From the NCBI GenBank assembly GCA_003695915.1, contig RFGF01000105.1, forward strand, positions 1 to 64,000: a stretch of DNA of 64,000 bases, written 5' to 3'. The position numbers and the translations under genes are program-made. The notes under the pieces are model-generated. The model had not been told where the DNA came from. It searched no databases and saw only the letters and a list, made by a program, of their open reading frames with translations. This stretch comes from Nitrospirota bacterium (GTDB lineage Bacteria; Nitrospirota; Nitrospiria; Nitrospirales; UBA8639). Each line of letters opens with the position of its first letter. Position 1 is the stretch's first letter. Of the stretch, positions 38,355 through 47,492 are shown in pieces.

Positions 38355-38987
38355 TTACGGAGGATCGCTTAAACTCGTGGTATGAAAGGGAATAAAAAAG
38401 AGAACCGTAAAGTGATAATAATAGCTATCGCCATGCTGCCAAGGTGTCGAATGGACGAATTGGCCTGTCTTCGTTTTAAAGACATCCAGCCGGAATCGCG
38501 CATATCCTGTTTGGTATTGCGCCTTGAAGAGCGTGAGCTCCGGAAGCGCGAATGGGAGCAAGACGCTCTGGACAGGCGGCATCCCCAAAAACGACACGGC
38601 CTGTTCCACACCTAGTGTCTCGACGAGAATAGTCACGGAATAGCTGGCTTCTGAAGGGGTTTCGACGATCCGATACCCTTTCTCGCCGAGCCATTTGGCG
38701 ACATGATGTTTGATAAAGGCTTGATACTGTGGAATGCCGCTTGTCTGCAAATACAACGCTGTACCGGTGTCGATGGGGAATTGCGTGGCTTCCCATGCGG
38801 ACAGACTGGATTCCACGGCTTGTCCCATCAGCATTTGCTCGATCGCGGTCGGCGAAGCCGGGCCGGGAAGATTGTTTCCGACGGCACAGCCGAGGATCGG
38901 CGTTGCGCAAACGATCCATCCGATCACGAGCCAGATCTGGCAGAGATTCGTCGTGCTGTGTGGTTCAAGACTTTTTCGAATGTTCAT
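38355..38987 (-). CDS. Putative lipoprotein, unknown family
   Basis: 210-residue protein. Signal and lipobox: VIGWIVCATPILGC (cysteine at about residue 34), then AVGNNLPGP. Mature part contains IVETPSEASYSVTILVETLGVEQAVSFLGMPPVQSVLLPF and ends in a hydrophobic patch VLFFIPFHTTS. Probably outer-membrane or periplasmic, by the lipobox. No specific family recognised. It lies between the AsmA-like gene and several small membrane proteins on the same strand. Confidence 0.65.
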   Translation of the reverse strand: MNIRKSLEPHSTTNLCQIWLVIGWIVCATPILGCAVGNNLPGPASPTAIEQMLMGQAVESSLSAWEATQFPIDTGTALYLQTSGIPQYQAFIKHHVAKWLGEKGYRIVETPSEASYSVTILVETLGVEQAVSFLGMPPVQSVLLPFALPELTLFKAQYQTGYARFRLDVFKTKTGQFVHSTPWQHGDSYYYHFTVLFFIPFHTTSLSDPP

Positions 38988-39084
38988 GTTTTGCCCGCTG
39001 TCTTTGCTGCCCGATGCTTTCGCTGTTCATGTTCCGGTGAAAATCTATTTGGCTGATGATGTCGATCCGGCCGCACGATCCGCC

Positions 39085-39552
39085 TTATTGGGTAGGTACG
39101 GATTCCGAAGATTCCGGTGGAGCAATAGTCCCCGTTTCCGAGCTCGGCGTAGTGTAAAAAGGTTCGGGTGTTTCGGCCGGCAGAGATTTCCCACTCCTGG
39201 AAGAGGGAGATCCTCCAGCTTGTTTCGTCACGCGCAGAATCTCGGGATCGTGCACGAACGGCTCGTATCGAGGCAAATCAAAGGCAATCTCATCGCCTTC
39301 CTCGATGAGCAGATCCACCTCGGCGACCTTCTCTTTGAAGGTCGCCAACGTGGTGCCAAGTTCGGTCGATACGGTCAGCAGTAGCCGATCAGGGTCGCGT
39401 TGCTTCCGCACGACTGTGCCGGATACCGCATGGACTTGGCTTTTCAGGAAAGGCGGCAGATAGGGCCCGAAATAGCGTTTTTCCAAGATCGGCCAGGAGG
39501 CACCGACAGCGACACCGAGAACAAAGGTCAGAAGCCACAGCCAAAGTTTCAT
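39085..39552 (-). CDS. Membrane-anchored protein of unknown function
   Basis: 155-residue protein: one N-terminal membrane segment (LWLWLLTFVLGVAVGASWP), then a beta-rich middle with GTVVRKQRDPDRLLLTVST that looks like an OB- or SH3-like barrel, and a Ser/Pro/Glu-rich tail of about 40 residues. AGGAG precedes its ATG, which overlaps the stop of the next upstream gene by 4 bases, so the two are coupled. Likely an inner-membrane protein facing the periplasm. No family recognised. Confidence 0.6.
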   Translation of the reverse strand: MKLWLWLLTFVLGVAVGASWPILEKRYFGPYLPPFLKSQVHAVSGTVVRKQRDPDRLLLTVSTELGTTLATFKEKVAEVDLLIEEGDEIAFDLPRYEPFVHDPEILRVTKQAGGSPSSRSGKSLPAETPEPFYTTPSSETGTIAPPESSESVPTQ

Positions 39553-39842
39553 GGTTTCTCCTCCGGTTTGTCTCGTTTGTCTTCCGATTGCGTCAGGGGT
39601 TCTTCAGGTTTCGTCTGTTCGGCCTCCTGGGGCTGGGCTTTGCTTTGGCCGCGGATCAGGCTTTCCAGGCGATCGAGCACATCGGCAGCGGTTTCCCTGG
39701 CTCCTCTGGTCGCTTGTTCGCTTTTTTTGCTGAGTTCATCGAGCTGTCTTCGGAGATCTTGGATCCCGCCTCCGGCTTTCTGAAAGGCCATGACGGCCAC
39801 GACCAATGCCACCACCGCGATGAGTAACGTCAGCACTTCCAT
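39549..39842 (-). CDS. Small membrane protein with coiled coil
   Basis: 97-residue protein with one N-terminal helix (VLTLLIAVVALVVAVMAF) and then a coiled coil (DLRRQLDELSKKSEQATRG) ending in a Glu/Pro/Lys-rich tail. AAGGAGG lies upstream of the ATG. Stop overlaps the start of the 39085-39552 gene. Function unknown; the coiled coil suggests oligomerisation. Confidence 0.65.
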   Translation of the reverse strand: MEVLTLLIAVVALVVAVMAFQKAGGGIQDLRRQLDELSKKSEQATRGARETAADVLDRLESLIRGQSKAQPQEAEQTKPEEPLTQSEDKRDKPEEKP

Positions 39843-39935
39843 GATGATGTCCTCCTTATTGCTGAAATGAATTGAGAGGCCCGTCGATCCGGCAATGACC
39901 GTTCTTTGACGGGTCGGGTTGTGACGATCTATGAA

Positions 39936-40190
39936 TCATGGCTGTGAATCTCCCTGCGGTACCGAGGAGCCGGTGTGAGGCCGAGCGCACTCAGAATCTG
40001 GCGGGAGAAACCGCTCTGGGTTACTCAACAGGTTTCCCGTAGCTGGCCGCTCTCGATGGCGGTCACCAAGCTTTTCGCTGTCGCGGTTCTGGTTTCGACC
40101 AGCAGGTCTCCTGAAAATGATCCAATCCAGAAGCGTCGCCACGACGGCAAGCACAATCACCGTTCCGACCAAGGTCAGTGCAATGTCCAT
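39936..40190 (-). CDS. Small membrane protein of unknown function
   Basis: 84 residues: one membrane helix (IALTLVGTVIVLAVVATLLDWIIF cut across residues 3-26), then a polar, basic tail with no recognised motif. GGAGGG lies immediately upstream of ATG 40190. An in-frame ATG 33 bases earlier lacks this site. Only the N-terminal third looks constrained, so it could be shorter or spurious. Confidence 0.5.
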   Translation of the reverse strand: MDIALTLVGTVIVLAVVATLLDWIIFRRPAGRNQNRDSEKLGDRHRERPATGNLLSNPERFLPPDSECARPHTGSSVPQGDSQP

Positions 40191-40409
40191 TTTCCCTCCG
40201 TCCCTGAAGAAGCGGTCATACACGGCCTTCCTGGAATCATGTCCGTGGGCTCAATATATCATAGACACGTTCCAGATTCGTTTCTCAGGATCTTAGCGCG
40301 AAAGGCGCTCCACGATGCCTGTATGTATCCCGTTCTCTCTCCTTTGCCCTTCGCCTCATCTTTCGGCGCTCGTACCATGAGAACCTCGTGAGAAAACATT
40401 GGACCACTG

Positions 40410-41915
40410 TCACGACTCCCGACGTTTAGTCGATTCAAGCCAGTTGCGGAGCTCCTGCGCCACGATATCTTTGCCACCTAATCCTACGGCTAAGGCAAAG
40501 GCAATGGCGAAGGCCCCCAACGTCAATCCGAAAGCTAGATTGACGATCTCATCTGCAAGTCCCATCTGTCGCAGCGCCATGGCTGTGGCGAGAACGATGA
40601 TGGTGAAACGAGCAATCATGGCCATCAATGATGCTTGAGCGGCTCCGCTGGCCCGGATGGTCGTGGATGCCAGATTGGCAAAGAAGAGACCGATGCCTAA
40701 GATTACCAGTCCCAAGAGGATATGGCCGGCCCATACGGTAAATCCTGCGATCAAATCGGCCAATTGCTCCAAGCCGAGCGTATCGGCGGCTTCGACGGAA
40801 GCAAACAACATCACGGCCACGAAGAGCAAAGTCCCCACGAGCGAAGAAGGAGACGTCGGAAGCCCTGCCGCCTGTTCTTGAGCCAAGCCTAGGCGAACGA
40901 GCACGGCATCGAATCCGATACCGGCGAGGAGACGGCTCACCAAGGTCGCGACGACGCGTCCGATCGCATACGCTACGAAGACGATCAGTCCGGCACCGAC
41001 AAGATCCGGGACCATGCCCAACATGGTTTCGAGCATATTGCTGGCCGGGGTGGTAATGGCTTCCAGTTGGAGCGCGTTCAATGCCCCGATCAGCACAGGA
41101 ATAAGAATCAACACGTACAGTAAAATACCGATCATCTGCGAGAGGCGGTATTCCCCGAGCATGCGGTCCAGTCCTGCGCGTTCAGCAAACTGATCGGTTC
41201 CCACTGCTCCGAGCATATTGGTCACGATGCGTTGAATCATCCGGGCCATGACCCATCCAATGGCTAAAATCAATCCCGCCGCGAAGAGATTAGGAAGAAA
41301 TTGGAGAATGGCATTCGTCATATCCTTGACAGGTTCCAACAACCCTTCGATCGCCAAGGCTCCAAGAATTGCGGGCAGGAACAAGAGAAAAACGAGCCAA
41401 TAGATCGTTTCCCCGATGGTCCGAGAGAGAGGCCAGCCGCCTTCGACGGGTACGGCGGTCTGATCTTGAAAGCGCTCGTCGAAGCGCATGCTCGTCAACG
41501 TCTTCACAACGGTCAGGCGAAGGATCGTGGCCAAGGCCCAGGCCACACCTGCGAGAATGGCGGCACTGAACAGTCGCGGCAGAAATTCAAACACTTGGCC
41601 CAGCAGCCTGGTCAAAGGCTCGTTCACCTGGGTCAGTTGAAGGATCTGCAGGACCCCCATGAGCACGAGCAACATGACCAGGTAGAACAAGATGTTGCCT
41701 ACCCATTGCTGAACGGCGTGAGCTCTTGTCGGCTCGCCGGGAAACAGCCATCCGGCCACGCGCATATCCAGCGAGGTTTGATGAACGAGTCGGCGCCCCA
41801 TGCTGGCGAGGATATGGGCCAGCGTCCATCCCATGATCAAGAGCAGCATCGCCCCGAGGAGGCTGGGAATTTGCGATCCCAGAACCCGCGAGAGTTCATG
41901 CATCATGTGTTCCAT
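40410..41915 (-). CDS. TM-helix-repeat (mechanosensitive-channel-like) membrane protein
   Basis: 501-residue inner-membrane protein made of repeated helices with the pattern LLAAGLI-AIGWVMARMI (for example FAAGLILAIGWVMARMIQRI, LVGAGLIVFVAYAIGRVV, LFSAAILAGVAWALATILR). This is the conserved TM helix unit of MscS-related proteins of the CmpX/TM_helix type. The C-terminus FAIAFALAVGLGGKDIVAQELRNW resembles the MscS pore helix and then stops; the cytoplasmic beta-domain of true MscS is missing. AAAGGAGAG precedes ATG 41915. Likely an envelope-stress channel or stabiliser, by analogy only. Confidence 0.8.
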   Translation of the reverse strand: MEHMMHELSRVLGSQIPSLLGAMLLLIMGWTLAHILASMGRRLVHQTSLDMRVAGWLFPGEPTRAHAVQQWVGNILFYLVMLLVLMGVLQILQLTQVNEPLTRLLGQVFEFLPRLFSAAILAGVAWALATILRLTVVKTLTSMRFDERFQDQTAVPVEGGWPLSRTIGETIYWLVFLLFLPAILGALAIEGLLEPVKDMTNAILQFLPNLFAAGLILAIGWVMARMIQRIVTNMLGAVGTDQFAERAGLDRMLGEYRLSQMIGILLYVLILIPVLIGALNALQLEAITTPASNMLETMLGMVPDLVGAGLIVFVAYAIGRVVATLVSRLLAGIGFDAVLVRLGLAQEQAAGLPTSPSSLVGTLLFVAVMLFASVEAADTLGLEQLADLIAGFTVWAGHILLGLVILGIGLFFANLASTTIRASGAAQASLMAMIARFTIIVLATAMALRQMGLADEIVNLAFGLTLGAFAIAFALAVGLGGKDIVAQELRNWLESTKRRES

Positions 41916-42026
41916 TGCGTCTCTCCTTTCGGACAAAGGTGGACGGTTGCAGCATTCCAGTCGATGGCCTCGTCGGCTGTTGCCTAGGGTATTTCAGCAG
42001 GAGTCTCGTCGATGCTCTTTGGTTTC

Positions 42027-43237
42027 TCATTTAGCGATGGTGATGGTCGGCACCAACGGTTTCGAGGATTCGGTGCTCGTCAGCTGAAATATTTGGTACA
42101 GCAAGCGAAAGACTTCCTCGTTCCAATGTTCGTTGTCACGGGCAATCCAGTAGTGATGATGATTGTACGACACCGACAACAAGGCATCCTCCGGCGGATG
42201 GAGGGATTCATGAATGTCGAGCGTCTTTGCCGGATTCCGTGCCAGGGGCGATGTACGGGGATCCAGATCGACATGATATTCGGGTTCTTCGGCAATGCCC
42301 CGGCCGAGAAATTCGAGAATACCGACAAAGCTACGAAGTTTCAGGGTGCCCGTAAAGGGGAAGTCGCCTCCGGGGAATCCCGGTCGAATGTCGACGAAAA
42401 TTTCCTGAAGCGGCCATCGGTTCGCCCGATGATGCAATTCGGCTCGTTCGTGATCGGACAGCGTTTGGGGGTCATAGTTGGTGATCAGACCCGCCCTACG
42501 ACGTTTTTCCGTAGCGCATAATGTTGCTGTTCCGCGAGATAATCCACTTCGTATCCTGCTTCCAACGCCTGGAAGGCCTGATCCGAAGAGAGGGCCAGTC
42601 GCCACGAACGCTCGAAGGTGAGAGGTTGAATGGACAGCACATGTTGCGCATTCAAGCTGGCCAGATGGCCCAACCGTTGTCGCACGGCTATGTAGCTGGC
42701 AGGATGTTCGGGTTCGTAAGGCAGAAGCTGATCGCCATGATGATCGATCAGTCGGATGGCTTGGGTAAGCAAACGCAGCAGCATGCCGAGATCGGAGCCC
42801 TGCCTGGCCAAAAAATAAAATTTGATTTCATCCAACGGGGACAACAAGCGCTTAGTGAATTCCTCTCCTTCGACCGGATAGATGCTGATCGTCGGACTTT
42901 CGGCAAAACTCCCTCCGAAGATCGGGGAGAGTTCCACGCCCCCTTGCAAACCTCCGAGGGGCGGAGTGGCCCCAGCATTGACCCGGAAATCGAAGGTCGC
43001 CGCCACGTTGGAAATGGCCGTGAAATGCGTGGGATGGTGATGGCGAACCCGCGCGATGTTGAGGAGAAGCTGCTCCATTTGCGCTTCTATCACCGTCTGA
43101 TCATAAGCCGTAATCGTTTTCTTGAGGGCAATGGGCGATAAGCAGCCAGCGAGAAGCAGGACGATCCCACCCGCGAACCAACGTGCGCATCGCGTTCCTG
43201 CGGAGCTCTGGAAGTGATGGTCGGATTCGTGTCGCAT
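42027..43237 (-). pseudogene. Lipoprotein gene split by a frameshift
   Basis: Two overlapping minus-strand frames make one protein. The first (43237 to 42485) has a lipobox (GGIVLLLAGC) and reads QMEQLLLNIARVRHHHPTHF, VNAGATPPLGGLQGGVELSP, EEFTKRLLSPLDEIKFYFLARQG to RKNVVGRV and stops. The second frame continues at LITNYDPQTL, then FVDIRPGFPGGDFPFTGTLKLRSF, EEPEYHVDLDPRTSPLA, YNHHHYWIARDNEHWNEEVFRLLYQIFQLT and ends ITIAK. The join needs a -1 shift near GGGCGGGTCTGATC (about 42484-42497). It could be a real disrupted gene, a sequencing error, or less likely a -1 recoding site. The intact protein would be a 400-residue outer-membrane lipoprotein of unknown function. Confidence 0.7.
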
Positions 43238-43323
43238 CGTCGTTCGCGTGGCGATCACCGCTCTGCTCGGATGGTTCAAATCTAATGAATAATCGATAGC
43301 TTTCTATTTCGATGCGGAAAAAA

Positions 43324-43368
43324 CAATCTAATTCAAATTCTAGATTTAATTCATTTCATTATTTATAA
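43324..43368 (+). promoter_or_regulatory. AT-rich control region upstream of the LysR gene
   Basis: The 169-base gap before the LysR gene is very AT-rich. It contains TATAAT (43363-43368), a likely -10 element, and AATCTA (43324-43329) with TAGATT (43340-43345), an inverted repeat separated by 10 bases, a form that a LysR-type regulator could bind. Neither transcription start nor regulator is proven. Confidence 0.35.
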
Positions 43369-43448
43369 TGCCGATTGATTGTAAAACGATACTCCAAACT
43401 TAGACAATCCAAATAATTTCTATATGTTTTATAGAAAAAACCTCATTT

Positions 43449-44360
43449 ATGCAATGGATCAATTTTAATCATCTCTTTTATTTTTGGATGGTGGCGCGTG
43501 AAGGGAGTATTTTGCGCGCATGCAAACGGCTGCGCCTGGCGCAACCCACAGTCAGTGCGCAACTGAAGATTCTGGAGCAATCACTGAATGAAAAGCTCTT
43601 TCAGCGCGAGGGTCGCAGACTGGTGCTCACGGAAGTCGGGAAGCTGGTGTATCGGTACGCCGAAGATATGTTCGAATTGAGCCAAGAATTCCAAAGCCTC
43701 CTGAAAGGCCAACCGACCGGTCGTCCGATTCGGCTCAAGGTGGGGATTGCGGATGTCGTGCCAAAGCTCATCGCGTACTTGCTGCTCGAGCCGCTTATGG
43801 AATTCGACTATCCGATTCGTCTCGTCTGCTACGAGAGCGAACCCCAGCGTTTGTTGAGCGATTTGGCTGCACATTCCCTCGATGTCGTGCTGACCGATAC
43901 GCCGCCCTTTCCCACCTTCAAATCGCACACGCACTGCCATTTGCTGGGCCAAAGCGGAGTGACCTTATTGGCAGTTCCGGCCATGGCCCGGCGGTATCGG
44001 AAGAACTTTCCGGAATCCCTTCAGGGTGCGCCGTTTCTGTTACCGACCTTGAATACTTATTTGCGCCGAGCCATCGAAGACTGGTTTGACGAAAAGAATC
44101 TCGAACCCTCTGTGGTGGGTGAGTTCGAGGACAGTGCACTGCTCATGTCGTTCGGTCAGGATGGGCGAGGCATCATCCCCGTGCATACCATCATCGAGAA
44201 GGAAATCCGTCGACAATATCATCTCGAGCCCGTCGGAGAAATGGATTCGCTGCTCACGTCGTTTTATGCGATTTCCGTCGAGCGAAAATTGAGGAATCCT
44301 GCGTTATCCGCCATGTACACTGCCGCGGAACATCGCTTGTTTGGCTCACGGAAAGAGTGA
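43449..44360 (+). CDS. nhaR: LysR-family regulator, NhaR-like
   Basis: 303-residue regulator. The N-terminal helix-turn-helix is FNHLFYFWMVAREGSILRACKRLRLAQPTVSAQLKILEQSLNEKLFQREGRRLVLTE, and the NHL-FYFW-VAREGSI opening is characteristic of NhaR, the sodium-responsive activator of antiporter genes. The effector domain follows (about 95-300). No antiporter gene is adjacent, so the regulated targets are unknown and could include the divergent lipoprotein. No ribosome site is seen. The 258 bases after it hold no feature. Confidence 0.85.
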   Translation: MQWINFNHLFYFWMVAREGSILRACKRLRLAQPTVSAQLKILEQSLNEKLFQREGRRLVLTEVGKLVYRYAEDMFELSQEFQSLLKGQPTGRPIRLKVGIADVVPKLIAYLLLEPLMEFDYPIRLVCYESEPQRLLSDLAAHSLDVVLTDTPPFPTFKSHTHCHLLGQSGVTLLAVPAMARRYRKNFPESLQGAPFLLPTLNTYLRRAIEDWFDEKNLEPSVVGEFEDSALLMSFGQDGRGIIPVHTIIEKEIRRQYHLEPVGEMDSLLTSFYAISVERKLRNPALSAMYTAAEHRLFGSRKE

Positions 44361-44619
44361 TCAAATGTCGAATCGATTCCTGCGCTCGGCTCGGGATCGG
44401 AGGGCATAGCGATACTGCCTGTGTCGTTCCCGGTCGAGAAGCAGGCTATGCCAACCCGTCTGTCCAACGAAAAAAGGCCATCGATCGCTGGCAGCATAAC
44501 ACGACAACAGACGTGCTCGCGATCCCGCGTGCGACCGCGTTCCCTCCTCGGCATGCAACGGATCTGCGCTGCATGACCCTCGAGACCATGCAGCGCATCC
44601 GCTCAGAACCGGCTGTTCC

Positions 44620-44952
44620 TCACTGATTCGCTCGCGATGGAGCAGCAGAAATGGGCTCGGCCGTGTTCACCATTAAGAGGTGCTGGATGGCCGCCAACTT
44701 GCGTGCTCCGATGCCTTTCACCTTGATCAAATCATCGATGCTCCGAAAAGGGCCGTGGTCGTTCCGATAGGCCACGATGCGTTGGGCGAGTTCCGGTCCG
44801 ATCCCCTTCAGCGTTTCCAATTGCTCGACAGTGGCGGTATTGAGGTCGAGTTTGACTGCCTCGGCCCCGGCAAACGAGCCTCCATAAAGCAGGCCAAATG
44901 TAAAGACGATGAGTAACACGGCACGAACAGGTTTAGCAGCAATGCGAGACAT
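44620..44952 (-). CDS. Exported ComEA-like helix-hairpin-helix protein
   Basis: 110-residue protein: signal-like helix (AVLLIVFTFGLLYGGSFA) then a ComEA-type double HhH, LDLNTATVEQLETLKGIGPELAQRIVAYRNDHGPFRSIDDLIKVKGIGARKL. This matches the DNA-binding module of competence protein ComEA and of many secreted HhH proteins, giving non-specific DNA binding outside the inner membrane. GGAGGG precedes the ATG. No other competence gene lies nearby, so natural transformation is not implied. Confidence 0.88.
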   Translation of the reverse strand: MSRIAAKPVRAVLLIVFTFGLLYGGSFAGAEAVKLDLNTATVEQLETLKGIGPELAQRIVAYRNDHGPFRSIDDLIKVKGIGARKLAAIQHLLMVNTAEPISAAPSRANQ

Positions 44953-45060
44953 GGGAACCCTCCTGAGTAAATGGTGGATGAAAATTGGTGATGGTGAGCA
45001 GCCTACGAACCGGATTTCCGGAGGGTCAAGGGTGGAACACGGTTTGTGAAGAGCAAAAGG

Positions 45061-46632
45061 TCAAGCGGGTATCGAGGATTCCTGGCTGAATTCCGAAGGT
45101 ATCGGAATGCCGTACAAGTCCCCGAATTTTTTCGTCAAATATCGCAGGAAAGGTCCAGGGGTCGGCGATTGCCCGGTGATGCGCTGGATCAGATCGTGGG
45201 CGGGGTATTGCCGGCCCCATCGATGGACGTGTCGGTTGAGCCAGGCTTTGAGCGGCAGCAAGTCGCCGTGGACTACGTGTTCGTTCCAATCCGGGATCTC
45301 ACGACAGGCTTGTTCATACAACATGGCGGCATAGAGATTGCCCAGTGTATAGGTGGGAAAGTACCCAAAGGCTCCCATCGACCAATGCACATCCTGCAAC
45401 ACGCCTTCGGAATCCTTTTGCGGTCTGATGCCGAGATAGTCGTCCATTTTCTGGTTCCATACGGCGGGAAGCTCTTCGACTGGAATCTCTCCTTTGAGCA
45501 GATCGCGTTCGAGCTCGAATCGCAGCATGATATGGAGGTTATACGTCAGCTCATCGGCTTCCACCCGAATGAGCGACGGACAGACCCGATTCATGACGGC
45601 ATAGAACTCATCCAACGAGACGGCCTTGAGCTGGTCTGGGAAATACGTCTGTAACCGAGGATAGAAATGTCGCCAAAATGGACGCGATCGCCCGACGCAG
45701 TTTTCCCACAGCCGGGATTGGCTTTCGTGGATGCCGAGCGAGATGGGTTCGGCTAAGGGGGTGCCATAATGCTCCACCGGCAGCCCTTGATCGTAGAGTG
45801 CATGTCCTCCCTCGTGAATGCAACCGAACAGGCAGGAAAACAGATCGTGTTCATCGACCCGAGTCGTCACGCGGACGTCCGTGGGATGAAAGGACGTCGT
45901 GAACGGATGCGCAGAGAGGTCCAATCGCCCGCAGCGGAAATCGTACCCCATGCATTCCAGCACCATTCTGCCAAATGCCAATTGTTTCGAAGCCTCGAAA
46001 GGACCGACGATGATGGACGGATCGGGTCGAACCGGAGAGGCCAGCACCTGTTCTAACAGCGTCATGAGCGGCGGTCGCAGTGCAGCAAACAGACGAGAAA
46101 CTTCGGCCTCGGTCATGCCGGGTTCATACGTGTCCAGCAGGGCATCGTAGGGCGAGTCCCGATAGCCGAGATAGGCGGCCTCTTCTAACTTTAACGCGAT
46201 CAACGTCCGGAGATGCGGGAGAAACAGCGGAAAATCGTTCGTCCGTTTCGCTTCGGCCCAGACGTGTTGCGCAAGGGAGACTTCGCGCTCCAGGCGCGTC
46301 ACGAAAGACGAGGGCAACTTTTTGGCCCGGTGAAAATCCCGCCAGGTCTCGCGTAGCAACGCCTGTGCAGGAGCATCGAGGGTGTGGGCCGCTTCTCGAG
46401 ACAGCTGACCGGTTTCAGGGTCCAGCCAGGTGGCCAAGAGCTCTTCCATCTCAGGAGAGACGAATTGTCGATGGGCGACGGTCTGGAGTGTCGCGAGGTG
46501 CTCGGCTCGTGCGTGGCTGGCACCTGGCGGCATGTACGTTTCTTGGTCCCAGGACAGCACAGCTGCCGCATCTTTGAGATGATGAATGTCGCGGAGCGTC
46601 GTCTTCAGTCGTTCCCATGGTGTAAGCGTCAT
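45061..46632 (-). CDS. Metal carboxypeptidase, M32 family (Taq-type)
   Basis: 523-residue zinc carboxypeptidase that removes C-terminal residues from peptides in the cytoplasm. The zinc motif is CIHEGGHALYDQG (HExxH), preceded by the family sequences DVRVTTRVDEHDLFSCL and followed by LGIHESQSRLWENCVGRS. The N-terminal VLSWDQETYMPPG is also diagnostic. Length is typical. GGAGG is about 10 bases before the ATG. Confidence 0.95.
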   Translation of the reverse strand: MTLTPWERLKTTLRDIHHLKDAAAVLSWDQETYMPPGASHARAEHLATLQTVAHRQFVSPEMEELLATWLDPETGQLSREAAHTLDAPAQALLRETWRDFHRAKKLPSSFVTRLEREVSLAQHVWAEAKRTNDFPLFLPHLRTLIALKLEEAAYLGYRDSPYDALLDTYEPGMTEAEVSRLFAALRPPLMTLLEQVLASPVRPDPSIIVGPFEASKQLAFGRMVLECMGYDFRCGRLDLSAHPFTTSFHPTDVRVTTRVDEHDLFSCLFGCIHEGGHALYDQGLPVEHYGTPLAEPISLGIHESQSRLWENCVGRSRPFWRHFYPRLQTYFPDQLKAVSLDEFYAVMNRVCPSLIRVEADELTYNLHIMLRFELERDLLKGEIPVEELPAVWNQKMDDYLGIRPQKDSEGVLQDVHWSMGAFGYFPTYTLGNLYAAMLYEQACREIPDWNEHVVHGDLLPLKAWLNRHVHRWGRQYPAHDLIQRITGQSPTPGPFLRYLTKKFGDLYGIPIPSEFSQESSIPA

Positions 46633-46805
46633 AGAGTCTTCGCCTCCAATCGGAATCGCACGCGAAAAATCAACAACACGTCACTGTACGAGAACGCCCC
46701 ATGCCTTGGCAACGAGTCCAGGGAAGGGCTTGCACGGGACCGTGTAGACCAGGGAGAATGGGGCGCACGACCGCGTATCGGTCGGAACCCGAGAACGCAA
46801 CCCCT

Positions 46806-47459
46806 ATGAAAACGCTCGTTCCTCCCGAGCTCGAAGCATATGCCGAAACGCATTCCATGCCAGAGTCCGAGATTTGTCGGCGGCTGCGAGAAGAAACCTT
46901 TCGCACGATGGACTGTCCGCAGATGTGCGTCGGCCCATTGGAAGGTGCGTTTCTCAAAATCCTCGCACGAATGGTGTCGGCCATGCGCGTGTTGGACATC
47001 GGGACGTTCACCGGCTATAGCGCCTTGTGTTTTGCGGAAGTCCTGCCGCCGGGCGGAGCAGTCGTGACCTGCGACATCGATCCTGTGGCCACAGCGTTGG
47101 CGAGACGGTTTTTTGCCGAAAGTCCCGTAGGCAGCAAAATCGATCTTCGTTTAGGGCCAGCCCTGGAGACCATGTCCGGTTTGGCCGGTCCCTTCGATGT
47201 GGTGTTCATCGACGCGGACAAGGTCAATTATGTCAAGTACTTTCAGCGTGCCATGGATCTGTTGAGCGATCGCGGGGTCATTGTCGCGGACAATGTCTTG
47301 TGGAATGGAGAGGTGGTCCGTCATCCGCCGCCAGATGCCACGACTGCCGCCATTCAGGAATTCAACCGCGTGGTCCGCCACGACCCGCGGGTCGATACCG
47401 TGATGCTCACGGTCCGTGACGGCATTGCCCTGATCGTGCCCAAATCACGAGCGCGATAG
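46806..47459 (+). CDS. Class I O-methyltransferase (CCoAOMT-like)
   Basis: 217-residue SAM-dependent methyltransferase. Rossmann motifs: VLDIGTFTGYSAL, VTCDIDPVATALA, DVVFIDADKVNYVKYFQRA and GVIVADNVLWNGEV, matching the caffeoyl-CoA/catechol O-methyltransferase group that needs a divalent metal (Asp and Asn residues visible). ATG 46806 was taken because family similarity starts there; longer in-frame starts oppose a carboxypeptidase start region and add no recognised sequence. Substrate unknown. Confidence 0.88.
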   Translation: MKTLVPPELEAYAETHSMPESEICRRLREETFRTMDCPQMCVGPLEGAFLKILARMVSAMRVLDIGTFTGYSALCFAEVLPPGGAVVTCDIDPVATALARRFFAESPVGSKIDLRLGPALETMSGLAGPFDVVFIDADKVNYVKYFQRAMDLLSDRGVIVADNVLWNGEVVRHPPPDATTAAIQEFNRVVRHDPRVDTVMLTVRDGIALIVPKSRAR

Positions 47460-47492
47460 ATATTCGGTGAACTCCATCTGGTCAGAGGAACC

